NCBI GenBank assembly: GCA_016784175.1
Contig: JADHVC010000001.1
Span: 69,567 to 122,080, forward strand
DNA length: 52,514 nucleotides
Direction of reading: 5' to 3'
DNA from: Patescibacteria group bacterium
Lineage (GTDB): Bacteria; Patescibacteriota; Patescibacteriia; Patescibacteriales; BS150m-G62
Of this stretch, positions 9,067 through 18,266 are shown piece by piece; the stretch's first letter is position 1, and each line of letters opens with the position of its first letter. The translations under genes were made by a program, and so were the position numbers. Under the pieces are notes generated by a model that was given only the letters and a program-made list of their open reading frames with translations, was not told where the DNA came from and did no database searches.

Positions 9067-10380
9067 ATGATGAAAATAACTGTTGCAAAATTTGGCGGAA
9101 GCTCCTTGGCAGACCACGCACAAACACTTAAAGCTTGCGATATTATTCACTCCGATCCATGCCGACAAGTGATAGTTGTTTCGGCACCAGGCAAGCGAAA
9201 TGTAAAAGACACAAAAATCACAGACTTACTTATCCATTGGACAAATACAATTGACCCACAAGAGAAGCAAGCAATCCAAAATATCATATCTGCAAGATTC
9301 CAGGAGATAAACCCAGAAAATCCTACCGAGATATCGCTACATTTAAAAGGCAAGTTTGATGAAACAATTAGCCGAGGGGAATATTATATGGCACAAACCA
9401 TAGCCACCATCCTTGGAACTAACTGGGAATTCGTTGATGCAGCAAGTCTAATCTTTTTTGATATGTATGGTCACATTGACCAAGCACGCACAACTCACGC
9501 CTTCAACCTACTCCGTCAAAAGATGAAAAGTAATGCTCAAAAGAAATATGTTATTCCTGGCTTCTATGGGTCAATGCCAGACAAGTCCATCAAAACACTT
9601 CCCAGAAGTGGCTCGGATGTCACAGGCGCAATTGTGGCAAGTTGCTTAGATGCTGATCTTTACGAAAACTGGACGGACACAAATGGGATAGCAAGTGCCG
9701 ATCCAAGACTTGTTAATAACCCATCAACTGTCCATCTACTCAGCTACCAAGAGTTACGCTTTTTGACCTGGGGTGGAGCAACGGTCTTTCACTTTGATGC
9801 TGTAAAACCCGTAAAAGACAAAAACATTCCCATTCAAGTTATGAACACAAATAATCCGACCGGACAGGGCACTTTAATTGTACCCGACACTTCAAAAAAC
9901 CTAAACTATCGTAAGTCATGGATAACCGGAATAGCCGCAAAAAAAGATTTTTCAGAAATACGAATATCGATGGACGGAATGAATGAGCAAGTCGGTTTTA
10001 TCCAAAAAATTCTTACTATATTCCAATATCACGGCATATCTATTGAGCACATGCCAACTGGAATAGATGATATAAGCCTAATTGTTAGTAGCCATCAACT
10101 ACTTGGAAAAATAGAAGAGATCCGCTCAAAGATAAAAGAGTGGGAACCTACAGCAAATGTTGAAATTCATCAAAACCTCAGCCTAATAACAATTGTTGGG
10201 CAAAAGATGAAAGGCAAATCTGGAGTATTAGCGCGTATCACTTCCTCTCTAGAAAATGCTGAGATAAATATTGAAACCATCAATCAAAGCGCACGCCAAA
10301 CAACAATCACGATTGGTGTAAAACAACTTCTCCTAAAAAAAGCGATGCAAGCCATTTACGATTGTTGTATTGCAGAATAA
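9067..10380 (+). CDS. lysC: Aspartate kinase
   Basis: 437 residues. It phosphorylates aspartate, the first step towards lysine, diaminopimelate, threonine and methionine. The kinase core shows KFGGSSLAD at the N-terminus, RSGSDVTGAIVA and ENWTDTNGIASADPRLV (nucleotide and aspartate binding). Two ACT-type regulatory segments follow from about residue 300 (EQVGFIQKILTIFQYHGISI; MKGKSGVLARITSSLENAEI), so feedback control by an amino acid is likely. AGGAG lies just upstream of the ATG-ATG start. It stands alone between its own promoter and terminator, with no other step of the pathway in the window. That is unusual for a CPR genome, where amino-acid synthesis is mostly lost. Confidence 0.88.
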   Translation: MMKITVAKFGGSSLADHAQTLKACDIIHSDPCRQVIVVSAPGKRNVKDTKITDLLIHWTNTIDPQEKQAIQNIISARFQEINPENPTEISLHLKGKFDETISRGEYYMAQTIATILGTNWEFVDAASLIFFDMYGHIDQARTTHAFNLLRQKMKSNAQKKYVIPGFYGSMPDKSIKTLPRSGSDVTGAIVASCLDADLYENWTDTNGIASADPRLVNNPSTVHLLSYQELRFLTWGGATVFHFDAVKPVKDKNIPIQVMNTNNPTGQGTLIVPDTSKNLNYRKSWITGIAAKKDFSEIRISMDGMNEQVGFIQKILTIFQYHGISIEHMPTGIDDISLIVSSHQLLGKIEEIRSKIKEWEPTANVEIHQNLSLITIVGQKMKGKSGVLARITSSLENAEINIETINQSARQTTITIGVKQLLLKKAMQAIYDCCIAE

Positions 10381-10412
10381 ATAGCCGTAAAATAAAAAAT
10401 AATCCACTCTTT

Positions 10413-10444
10413 CGGTCCTAAATAAACTTAGGACCGTTTTTTTT
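10413..10444 (+). terminator. Aspartokinase terminator
   Basis: A perfect 9-bp stem (CGGTCCTAA at 10413-10421, TTAGGACCG at 10428-10436) with a 6-nt loop, followed by eight T residues. Confidence 0.85.
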
Positions 10445-10492
10445 ATTAACCAAAACCAACACATTCTTTCAAAAATATTTTCAAACTACTCC

Positions 10493-10521
10493 TTGACCAC
10501 TAAATAGTATATAATTAATAT
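10493..10521 (+). promoter_or_regulatory. Promoter of the EAL-domain gene
   Basis: TTGACC at 10493-10498, a 17-bp spacer and TAATAT at 10516-10521; a TATAAT at 10510-10515 overlaps the spacer. AGGAG lies a few bases upstream of the start codon at 10585. Confidence 0.45.
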
Positions 10522-10584
10522 CGGAATAAGATTATTCTATTATCTTATTATTATCGTTCTTTACAAATAAAATAGGAGAAGTCC

Positions 10585-12312
10585 ATGGAAAGCATTGTCG
10601 ATATATTAACCGATAGACAAGATGGACAAACGACATTAAACACTATTTGCGCATCACTAGGTGAAGGAATTTTTATTACAAATGAGCACCTAATAGTTAC
10701 TCATAGTAATGAAGCATTTCATCGCTTAACTAAATTAGCAATTGGAGATACCTTATCTGACTCTTCCAAAATATTTGGTTTTAGTTTGTACGAAAGAGCA
10801 GAAATCTGGAAAGATCTCCTAAAGAAAGGTTCATGGAAAGGTGAAATTACTATTCATAAAGACGATGGCAAGACAAGAATTAATAATCTATTTATTAGCC
10901 TAATACAAAGGAAGGAGTCTGATAATAAGATTTTTCGCTGCATCGGAATAATAAACGATATAACCGAAAAAAGACTTTATGAAACTAGCGCTAAAAATAG
11001 CATCTGCCCATCAACTGGTCTACCACTTAGAGACGCATTCATAAAAAAACTATCCGATCTAATTTTCAACAATAAGAAAAATAGATCACACTTAACCACG
11101 GCTGTTCTTTACATATCAATTACTCACAACTTAACTGGCATAGCTGGCATTGGAACAATCGATCACCTCATGACACTGGTAGCCAATATTTTAGGTGAAC
11201 ATAGTCGTAATAGAGATGTATTAGCTCGGTCAAATGGATCAACTTTTCTGCTCTTACTGCCAGACCTTGATAAAGCTAGACATGCCTCGTCAATTGCTCA
11301 ACGAAAAATAAACAGACTCCGAGAGCCAATTCTTGTTGGTGATAAAACTGCCCAAGTACGAATTCAAGTTGGTATAGCTATTTATCCTGACGACGCTGAC
11401 AACGCTGATTCACTAATTGATCATGCTCATCTTGCTTTAACAAAAATTGAAAAAAAAGAGTTTGGTTGGGTTATGTTTTCACAAAAAATGCAAGAAGCTG
11501 CCAATAGACGATTCTTACTCGAAACTGACATGAGAACATCAGAGCGAAATAATTTCATAGGATTTTATCTCGTTTATCAACCACAACTAAACCTAACTAC
11601 CGATGAAACGAATGGAGTCGAAGCGCTATTACGCTGGAATCACCCAAGTGGAGAAGAAATTAGTCCACTCGAATTCATTCCAATTGCCGAAGAAACTGGC
11701 ATAATAATAGCTCTTGGTGCCTGGGTATTAGATAAAGCATGTACTATGGCCAGAGTATGGGAACAGAACCATCACCCAATAACAATAGGCGTCAATGTAT
11801 CTGCCGCTCAAATAAACGAAAGCCATTTCCTAGAAACTGTAGTTAACACGCTCAAAAAAACCAACCTATCGCCTCCATTACTAGAGCTAGAAATTACAGA
11901 GTCTATGCTCTTAAATGATATCGATAAAGTTATTGCGATACTTCACCAACTAAAAAAACTAAATGTAAGAGTTGCAATCGACGATTTTGGAACAGGTTAC
12001 TCTAGCCTTTCAATGCTACCTGTCCTACCAATCGGTCGAATAAAAATTGATCGCTCCTTTGTAAAAAAACTAACACAAACTGGTGAAAGCATAGCCATAA
12101 TTGATGCAATCATAAAAATAGCCAAAAGCTTAAGACTGTGCTCAATTGCTGAAGGTGCTGAAAGTAATGGCGAACTAGTAATCTTAAAAGAACATGGTTG
12201 CGAAGAACTTCAAGGATTCTTTCACTCCAAACCAATTCGTGAAGAATCTATCCTCCCCTTCCTTAAACAAGAAGAAGCTATGAGACAAAAAGCATCCTAT
12301 TTACCAAATTAA
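10585..12312 (+). CDS. PAS-GGDEF(degenerate)-EAL cyclic-di-GMP phosphodiesterase
   Basis: 575 residues, cytoplasmic, with no membrane segments. A PAS sensor (about 15-130, ending GIINDITEKR) is followed by a GGDEF-like domain (about 145-290) whose active-site loop reads RSNGSTFLLLL, so the GGDEF signature is lost and cyclase activity is unlikely. The EAL domain (about 305-565) keeps the residues needed for c-di-GMP hydrolysis: EALLRW near 345, N in GVNVSAAQ, E in LEITESM, IDDFGTGYSS near 465, K in IKIDRSF, E in AEGAES and Q in ELQGFF. It probably degrades c-di-GMP under control of a small ligand or redox signal sensed by PAS. c-di-GMP enzymes are sparse in CPR bacteria, and no partner cyclase is in the window. 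It is monocistronic. Confidence 0.9.
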   Translation: MESIVDILTDRQDGQTTLNTICASLGEGIFITNEHLIVTHSNEAFHRLTKLAIGDTLSDSSKIFGFSLYERAEIWKDLLKKGSWKGEITIHKDDGKTRINNLFISLIQRKESDNKIFRCIGIINDITEKRLYETSAKNSICPSTGLPLRDAFIKKLSDLIFNNKKNRSHLTTAVLYISITHNLTGIAGIGTIDHLMTLVANILGEHSRNRDVLARSNGSTFLLLLPDLDKARHASSIAQRKINRLREPILVGDKTAQVRIQVGIAIYPDDADNADSLIDHAHLALTKIEKKEFGWVMFSQKMQEAANRRFLLETDMRTSERNNFIGFYLVYQPQLNLTTDETNGVEALLRWNHPSGEEISPLEFIPIAEETGIIIALGAWVLDKACTMARVWEQNHHPITIGVNVSAAQINESHFLETVVNTLKKTNLSPPLLELEITESMLLNDIDKVIAILHQLKKLNVRVAIDDFGTGYSSLSMLPVLPIGRIKIDRSFVKKLTQTGESIAIIDAIIKIAKSLRLCSIAEGAESNGELVILKEHGCEELQGFFHSKPIREESILPFLKQEEAMRQKASYLPN

Positions 12313-12390
12313 CAATCGATCTTTACAAACAAACCCCATACACTTCACATGGAGTTTTTAATATTACTTTTTTTAGTAATCAACTACTAA

Positions 12391-13812
12391 TTATAATTTT
12401 TCATACTCCACCTTTACTACCTTTCGATCATCCCATGGAATAGTTTCACCATTTTTTACACAAATTGCTTGCTCAGAACCCTTACCTGTCACCAACACAA
12501 CATCATTTTTCTTTGCCAAACTCAAGGCCTTAAAAATTGCTTTCCGTCTATCCTCAATAATATACAAATCTTTATCTTCCTTTTTACCACCTTTTTTTGC
12601 CCCCACTGCCACATCTATCATAATTTTTAAAGGATCTTCATCATACGGATCTTCGTTGGTTACTATTACAATGTCAGCATTTTGTGCAGATATTTTACCA
12701 AGCTCTGGTCTGCGTGCTACATCCCGACCACCTCCAGCCGAACCAAGAACATGAATCACTCTACCCCCTCTCAATTTAGCATTAACTATATCAAATAGCT
12801 TATGCAAAGCGACTGGTTCAAATGCATAATCAACTATTATTTTAAAATTCTGACCAAAATCAAGCTGCTCTAATCTTCCTGGAACACCCCTTATCTTTTT
12901 TAAATAATTTTTTATTTTTACCATTTTTAAATTCTGAGTATAGGCTGCCACTATCCCAAAAGAAACATTCATAACATTAAATTCGCCTAACATATATAAT
13001 TCAAAATCATAAATAGGATAAAGCTCAAATTGCATACCGAGCTTATTCACTTTCAACTTATTTATAGATATTTCTTCTATTTTATTTTCAAGCAATTTGT
13101 CTTCTCCGGACTTAACTTCAAATTTTTTACTTTTTATTTTATATTTTTTTTCTGCCCAAAAACGCAAAAAATAATCACAATAATCATCATCCCCATTAGC
13201 TATAATAATTTTCTCTACTCTTTTTGCTTCTGATTTTTCATTTTTACTTAAACCAGTCAAAACATTTTTTTGATCATCAATATGCTTTACCTTACACTTC
13301 TCTAAGTGCGCAAAAAGTAAACCCTTAGCTTGCTTGTAATTTTCAAACCCGCCATGTGACTCTAAGTGCTCGGAATAAAGGCCAGTAAAAACCAACACAT
13401 CATAGTCTATAAAACGATGACGAAATTGAACAATACCCTCTGAAGTAGTTTCAATAATAACATATCTACAACCGTTCTTTACCATTTGCGAAAGCATTTT
13501 TTGAGTAAAGAAACGACCAAGCATAGTCATTTTTTTATCATTAAGCCAATCACGATCTCCATTAGAAAACATAGCAGTTGATGTGTATCCCACTTTTAAA
13601 CCACATTCCCTAAACATTTCAGCCATCAAATAAACACTTGTTGTTTTACCAGTTGTGCCTGTAACTCCAATTACAATTAACTTCTCCGATGGAAACCTAT
13701 ACCAAAAAGCTGCAACATAGCTCATTGTATAGTGATAATAAGGCTGAAAAAATTTAAATATAGGGCCAGGAATTATTTTCTTAATAACCACTAACACTCT
13801 TTGAGTAAACAT
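12391..13812 (-). CDS. Mur ligase, MurE-like
   Basis: 473 residues. ATP-dependent amide ligase of the Mur family: P-loop VIGVTGTTGKTTSVYLM, the central domain, then the C-terminal domain with VDYAFEPVAL (compare VDYAHTPDAL of MurE) and GSAGGGRDVARRPELG. The usual substrate would be UDP-MurNAc-dipeptide, with the third residue of the peptidoglycan stem added. The DNPR motif that marks diaminopimelate-specific MurE is replaced by TNEDPYDEDP, so the amino acid added cannot be read off. The first 30 residues resemble a membrane-facing amphipathic segment. It lies 6 bp downstream of the FemAB-like gene, so the two form one operon for peptide stem and cross-bridge synthesis. Confidence 0.8.
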   Translation of the reverse strand: MFTQRVLVVIKKIIPGPIFKFFQPYYHYTMSYVAAFWYRFPSEKLIVIGVTGTTGKTTSVYLMAEMFRECGLKVGYTSTAMFSNGDRDWLNDKKMTMLGRFFTQKMLSQMVKNGCRYVIIETTSEGIVQFRHRFIDYDVLVFTGLYSEHLESHGGFENYKQAKGLLFAHLEKCKVKHIDDQKNVLTGLSKNEKSEAKRVEKIIIANGDDDYCDYFLRFWAEKKYKIKSKKFEVKSGEDKLLENKIEEISINKLKVNKLGMQFELYPIYDFELYMLGEFNVMNVSFGIVAAYTQNLKMVKIKNYLKKIRGVPGRLEQLDFGQNFKIIVDYAFEPVALHKLFDIVNAKLRGGRVIHVLGSAGGGRDVARRPELGKISAQNADIVIVTNEDPYDEDPLKIMIDVAVGAKKGGKKEDKDLYIIEDRRKAIFKALSLAKKNDVVLVTGKGSEQAICVKNGETIPWDDRKVVKVEYEKL

Positions 13813-13818
13813 ATATTT

Positions 13819-14823
13819 TTATTTTCTTTTTAACATACGAATAGTATTATATATTTTATACCAAAGACTACTCACCACTAAATCGAATGTGCCGCAGCAT
13901 TCAATCTCATTACCTCCAAAACCACGCTTAAAGCGAGTAACACCAGGCCACTTCTTTTCATCAACACCATAAAAATCATAATATTTATAGTTATTTTTTT
14001 TAGCCACTTTTATCATTGTCCATTGAAGTAAATATGGTGCCATAAGATTCCTACCCACACTAGCCGATGCCCCATGAAGATAAGTTGCTACTTCGCCACA
14101 AAAAACAAATAAACCAACTGCAATGGCAACATCTTCATCAAAAACTATAAACATCTTAACTTTCAAGTCGACTCTATTGTTTAATTCCTTCAGCATTCTT
14201 TCATAATAACTACGCGAATGAAGACGAAAACTATCACGCTCCCCAGTCTCTTGCATCAGTCTCCAAAATAAATTAAAATCATCTAACTTTCCTTCGCGAA
14301 CAACTAGACCTTTTTTACTGGCCAACCGAATATTATAACGAGTCTTCTGGTGCATTAAAGCTAATAAATTATCTTCAGTTTTTAATAAATCAAGTCGGAT
14401 TGTTTTTGCCGGCTGAATATCTATTGTCTTTTGTATTTGATATTTAGGATTCTTAATTTGATACTCTGGCTCTATTCTTAGAAAAAGAACATTCGAGTGT
14501 TCATTTATTACACCATCTAAAAATATATTTAAAAACTCACAATTCCTATTTTGCACCTTACAATTAATAATTGGCCCCTTCGGAGAATACAAATATGCCT
14601 TTTTAAAAGGTAGTAATTTTTTTATAAAAGTCGCAATCACTACAAGCTCACCATTCACCTTTAACCCATACCTAAAAACACCACTATAAACATTTTTTTG
14701 AAATTCACCCCAACTATACGTCTGTAAAAATTCCGAGCTTTTCACAGCATCATTAAACAAATCAAAATCATTTTGACTTAAATCTTTTATAAATTCAATT
14801 TTTTTATCAGAAGTACTTGACAT
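13819..14823 (-). CDS. FemAB-family aminoacyltransferase (peptidoglycan bridge)
   Basis: 334 residues. Members of the FemABX family (GNAT fold pair) transfer amino acids from aminoacyl-tRNA to the peptide stem of lipid II. Typical features are FLQTYSWGEFQK near residue 33, the PKGPIINC stretch, MHQKTRYNIRLASKKGLVVREG in the middle, and the C-terminal APYLLQWTMIKVAKKNNYKYYDFYGVDE followed by GVTRFKRGFGG. It heads the two-gene operon with the MurE-like ligase. The amino acid used cannot be predicted. Confidence 0.85.
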   Translation of the reverse strand: MSSTSDKKIEFIKDLSQNDFDLFNDAVKSSEFLQTYSWGEFQKNVYSGVFRYGLKVNGELVVIATFIKKLLPFKKAYLYSPKGPIINCKVQNRNCEFLNIFLDGVINEHSNVLFLRIEPEYQIKNPKYQIQKTIDIQPAKTIRLDLLKTEDNLLALMHQKTRYNIRLASKKGLVVREGKLDDFNLFWRLMQETGERDSFRLHSRSYYERMLKELNNRVDLKVKMFIVFDEDVAIAVGLFVFCGEVATYLHGASASVGRNLMAPYLLQWTMIKVAKKNNYKYYDFYGVDEKKWPGVTRFKRGFGGNEIECCGTFDLVVSSLWYKIYNTIRMLKRK

Positions 14824-14933
14824 TTTTATATATATACTATTATTATATTAACTGCTCCTTCAATAAAAGTTACCCCCCTCAAAAAAAACCAATAAGAAAA
14901 AGAAACATGGAAAAACTACAATCACCCTGCATT

Positions 14934-14960
14934 GGGGATGCGCTTTTTTAAGCGCTCCCC
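14934..14960. terminator. Hairpin after ruvA
   Basis: GGGG-at-GCGCTT (14934-14945) pairs with AAGCGC-t-CCCC (14950-14960). It sits 13 nt beyond the ruvA stop codon. No clean T tract follows on the minus strand, so terminator activity is only probable; mRNA 3'-end protection is an alternative. Confidence 0.4.
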
Positions 14961-14972
14961 CTTTTCTTTGCC

Positions 14973-15554
14973 CTATTTTTTTCCCATATTCTTAAGAGCT
15001 TCTTTAATTTTTAAGCTACTATCTTTTATCTCACTGTCCACTTCTTTTAAGGCTTCTCTTGCCTCCATCATAGAATACCCCAAAGCCATCAAAGCATCGA
15101 TCTCTTCGCCGATTAGTGTCTGTGGAGCATCTTTTAACCCAAACTCCAAGTTCAATTTAACCAACTTTGTTCGTAACTCTAACACCGCCCTTTCAGCTGT
15201 TTTTTTACCCACACCAGACGCTAGCGCAAGTACATCCGGACTACCGTCCAGAATAGATGCCTGTATTTCGGCCACATTACCCACAGCCAATATTCCTAAA
15301 GCCGTTTTCGGACCAATCCCCGAAACCAAAATTAACAATTCAAAAAATACCAATTCATCAAAACTCTCAACTCCATAAAGCGCTAACACCTGTTCGCCTA
15401 CTTGCTGATGAATATATAATTCTTTTTCATCATCAACATGAACCTTATCAAAAAGCTTAACTGAAACAAAAACCTTATAGCCAACATTATCAACTTTCAA
15501 TATCAAATAATTATCTCGTTTATTCAAGATTTTTCCATTCAGATATGAAATCAT
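14973..15554 (-). CDS. ruvA: Holliday junction branch-migration protein RuvA
   Basis: 193 residues. RuvA tetramers bind four-way junctions and load the RuvB motor. The N-terminal OB fold starts MISYLNGKILNKRDNYLILKV, helix-hairpin-helix motifs follow (ELLILVSGIGPKTALGIL and LASGVGKKTAERAVLELR), and domain III at the C-terminus (IDALMALGYSMMEAREAL) contacts RuvB. All domains are present. RuvB is not in the window. Only 4 bp separate it from the upstream U32 gene, so the pair is cotranscribed. Confidence 0.95.
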   Translation of the reverse strand: MISYLNGKILNKRDNYLILKVDNVGYKVFVSVKLFDKVHVDDEKELYIHQQVGEQVLALYGVESFDELVFFELLILVSGIGPKTALGILAVGNVAEIQASILDGSPDVLALASGVGKKTAERAVLELRTKLVKLNLEFGLKDAPQTLIGEEIDALMALGYSMMEAREALKEVDSEIKDSSLKIKEALKNMGKK

Positions 15555-15558
15555 AGTT

Positions 15559-16830
15559 CTATGTTAATTTTCTTCGAATTACACTGCCTTCAACAACCTT
15601 TTCATCAACTATTAAAATTACAGCTTTACTTTGCCCACCATGAGCCTCAAGTAAGTCTTCACCGCTCTTACTGAACATCATCTTCTTTACTTTCATATTT
15701 ATTATATCATAATAAGGCTTTACTATTTCTATCTCGTCCCCCACTTTCAAAGAATTATGCACCTTTATTACAATTTCATTTTCATTATCACCTACACCAA
15801 CAACCTCACCAGCAAACTCCCAGTCAACCAAATTGTGAGAACCCTCTAAAGTCTGGGCCATTTGACCTTCATTAAAATAAAAACCTTCGGTATACCCCCT
15901 ATTAACTAACTTATCCTGAAATTCTTGGTAAAAAAATTCTAACTTCTGTATTAAAATATCGGGTGGAATACTTTTATCTAAGCTCAAATTTATCGCTTGA
16001 CGATACATACCAATCACATTAGCCACATAATAAGCACTTTTAGTTCGCCCCTCAACTTTTAAAGAAATAATTCCACTCTCTAATAGCTCTGGAATTCTCC
16101 GTACCAAACAAAGATCTTTAGAATTTATAATATGCGAGCCATGCTCATCCTCCACAATTTCCATTTCGTCATTATTGTCTGCTCGTATAGTAACAGTTTT
16201 TATTTTACCTTGCTTATATTCAAAGCGACAGGCATTATTACATACACCTAAATTAGCGCTCCTAGCCCCCTCCTGCTTAGAAATAAAGCATCGCCCAGAA
16301 TAAGCCATACACATCGCACCATGAGCAAATATTTCTAACTCTAACTCAGGCAATTTAGTATGAATCTCTTTGATCGCATTTAGCTCTATCTCCCGTCCTA
16401 AAATAACTCGCTTTATGCCCAAATCATACCAAAACTTAGCCGCATAATAATTAGTACAGTTAGCCTGAGTGGACAAGTGGATAACAGCAGTTGGCCAAAC
16501 TTCCTGAACTAATTTTATAATACCAGCATCAGCAACTATTAAAGCGTCAACGCCAATGTCTTTCAATTCACGAATATATTCTGGCAACCTTTTAAAATGA
16601 AAGTTATGTGCAAAAATATTAATTGTCGCATATATCTTTTTACCCTCCTTGTGAGAGAATTCAGTCGCCAATCGTATATTTTCTAAATTAAAATCATTAA
16701 TCCGCGTACGCAAAGAATAAGCTGGCAAACCAACATAAACCGCATCAGCACCAAAAGAAAAAGCTGTATTTAGCTTACCCATTGTGCCAGCAGGAGCCAA
16801 CAACTCAATTTGTCTCTCTTTTAATTTCAT
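15559..16830 (-). CDS. U32 peptidase-family protein (TrhP/YegQ-like tRNA hydroxylation)
   Basis: 423 residues. It starts ELLAPAGTMGKLNTAFSFGADAVYVG, typical of U32 proteins, and carries the signature region LEIFAHGAMCMAYSGRCFIS followed by clustered Cys residues (GVCNNACRFEY) suited to an iron-sulphur cluster. The C-terminal extension ending GSVIRRKL matches the long U32 forms. Despite the peptidase name, E. coli TrhP is needed for 5-hydroxyuridine at tRNA wobble position 34 in a prephenate-dependent way. A prephenate dehydrogenase-like gene lies 2 kb upstream on the same strand, which may or may not be meaningful. Cotranscribed with ruvA. Confidence 0.85.
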   Translation of the reverse strand: MKLKERQIELLAPAGTMGKLNTAFSFGADAVYVGLPAYSLRTRINDFNLENIRLATEFSHKEGKKIYATINIFAHNFHFKRLPEYIRELKDIGVDALIVADAGIIKLVQEVWPTAVIHLSTQANCTNYYAAKFWYDLGIKRVILGREIELNAIKEIHTKLPELELEIFAHGAMCMAYSGRCFISKQEGARSANLGVCNNACRFEYKQGKIKTVTIRADNNDEMEIVEDEHGSHIINSKDLCLVRRIPELLESGIISLKVEGRTKSAYYVANVIGMYRQAINLSLDKSIPPDILIQKLEFFYQEFQDKLVNRGYTEGFYFNEGQMAQTLEGSHNLVDWEFAGEVVGVGDNENEIVIKVHNSLKVGDEIEIVKPYYDIINMKVKKMMFSKSGEDLLEAHGGQSKAVILIVDEKVVEGSVIRRKLT

Positions 16831-16865
16831 ACCTTATAATTTAACCTATTTTAAGCAAATTTGCA

Positions 16866-16895
16866 ACAAAAACCGTAGGATTTTTCGCCTACGGT
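16866..16895 (-). terminator. Terminator between the 297-aa gene and the U32-ruvA operon
   Basis: ACCGTAGG (16872-16879) pairs with CCTACGGT (16888-16895); on the minus strand it is followed by TTTTTGTT. It ends transcription of the gene with stop codon at 16948. Confidence 0.75.
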
Positions 16896-16947
16896 TAAAA
16901 TATCATATTTGAATTCCAAACTGCACTCTTAGCTGAATATATTTGCC

Positions 16948-17841
16948 TTATTTACCTCGGCCAAACCAACCCTTCAGCTTAGAAAAAAATCCTGCTTTCT
17001 TTGGTGGCTCTACTGGCTGCACAGGCTGCTGTTTAACTGCTTCTGGAGCCGGTGATTCTGTGGCACTCAACACAGGTCTATTTAATACTGGGCGACTATT
17101 CTTAAGTGCCTCTGCCCTCTTTAAAGCTTTATCTCTCGCTATTTGATAATTCTCGTTTTTTATTTCTGCTGGTGTTTTTTCTCTCGTTACAGTTTGAGCT
17201 TCTTTTTCCAAAGGCGTTCCTTCCACGCTTACCTCACTACCACCCTCTACTGCACCAACCATAGACTCTACTTGCTCCACACTGCCTTGCCCAGGCTCTG
17301 CTGTTACAGTGTCATGCACATTTTCTAGATCAGGTTCTTCAATTATCTGAGCGGCGGCTTGTTCTTCAGCCATTATACTAAATGCCTCTTCTTGAGCTAA
17401 TTCTTCTGCTGATTTTTGTGCGACCACACGCTCAGATTTAAGATCTCTTAACCTATCTTGAAGTGCTTGTATTCTTGCTTCATTTTGAGCAATCTTTTCA
17501 GTTGTTACCTCCAACACAAACTCATGTGCACCCTGCATCAGAACCTTATTATCAAAAGTTATTTCCTGTTGAAGCTTCTTTATTGCTTCCAGAATTTGCT
17601 CACCAGTGCCAGTCTCAATACCTTTATCTTTCTTTTCCCCCAAACCTCTAGAAGTTTCTTCAATCCCACCACCCAAACTTCTATTTACCTCATCCAAGCC
17701 ACTACCCATTCTTTCTAAAAAAGCTTCTGGAGTTTCTCCACTATCTATATCAAAAGAATCTTTAAAACCAGGTGGTATAGCCAGCGACTGCTCATGAGGA
17801 TTGTGCGCAGCACCAAAATCTTCATGCATAATTTTAAACAA
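16948..17841 (-). CDS. Hypothetical coiled-coil protein with Pro-rich basic tail
   Basis: 297 residues, no signal peptide, not recognised. Residues 1-85 are acidic and Gly-rich, residues 85-170 are a Gln/Glu/Lys-rich predicted coiled coil (ITFDNKVLMQGAHEF, KIAQNEARIQALQDRLRDLK), and 175-225 is an acidic Val/Glu linker. The C-terminus is Pro-rich (SPAPEAVKQQPVQPVEPPKK) and ends in a basic aromatic motif, AGFFSKLKGWFGRGK. That last element resembles an amphipathic membrane-binding helix. Possibly a partner of the small protein upstream (17907-18182), which has a similar acidic/coiled-coil character. Confidence 0.6.
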   Translation of the reverse strand: MFKIMHEDFGAAHNPHEQSLAIPPGFKDSFDIDSGETPEAFLERMGSGLDEVNRSLGGGIEETSRGLGEKKDKGIETGTGEQILEAIKKLQQEITFDNKVLMQGAHEFVLEVTTEKIAQNEARIQALQDRLRDLKSERVVAQKSAEELAQEEAFSIMAEEQAAAQIIEEPDLENVHDTVTAEPGQGSVEQVESMVGAVEGGSEVSVEGTPLEKEAQTVTREKTPAEIKNENYQIARDKALKRAEALKNSRPVLNRPVLSATESPAPEAVKQQPVQPVEPPKKAGFFSKLKGWFGRGK

Positions 17842-17906
17842 AACGATACTTTTGAACTAAATATTTACACATCATTTAAACACAGAAACACCTAGTTCAT
17901 AAAATA

Positions 17907-18182
17907 CTATTTTTCTTTATTAATTGATAATCTAATTTGGTTTGTTTCAGCTTGCCCTTCAGTTTCTATTTTTTTCTCCAATACTTCATCGTAATGACTA
18001 CTAACCGACTCTTGAATTTTCTGCAATTCCCCTATCTGTTCTGCATACTTTCGATATATCTCTCCCGTCTTTTTTAAAAGCTCTTTATCATTAGGCTTAC
18101 TAGAAGATACTTTAGTCGAGGCACTGCTTTTACCGTCGCCTTCCCCTCCTTCTTCATCATTCACCTTGAGTATTTTAGACAT
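17907..18182 (-). CDS. Small coiled-coil protein, unknown function
   Basis: 91 residues. A Ser/Gly/Glu-rich start (DEEGGEGDGKSSASTKVSSS) is followed by a helical segment (IYRKYAEQIGELQKIQESV). No known family, no membrane segment. It is on the same strand as, and 65 bp upstream of, the 297-residue coiled-coil protein. Confidence 0.5.
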   Translation of the reverse strand: MSKILKVNDEEGGEGDGKSSASTKVSSSKPNDKELLKKTGEIYRKYAEQIGELQKIQESVSSHYDEVLEKKIETEGQAETNQIRLSINKEK

Positions 18183-18266
18183 ATATAACTTAAAGAATTA
18201 ATTATACATTAATAATACCAAACTTTAATTATTCCCGCAAAGTAATAATTACCAATCTATATTTCG

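Noticed and set aside
17143-17797. Several plus-strand open frames opposite the 297-aa gene
   Set aside because: They overlap fully with a better-supported minus-strand gene, have odd composition (Leu/Ser/Cys-rich) and no ribosome-binding sites.
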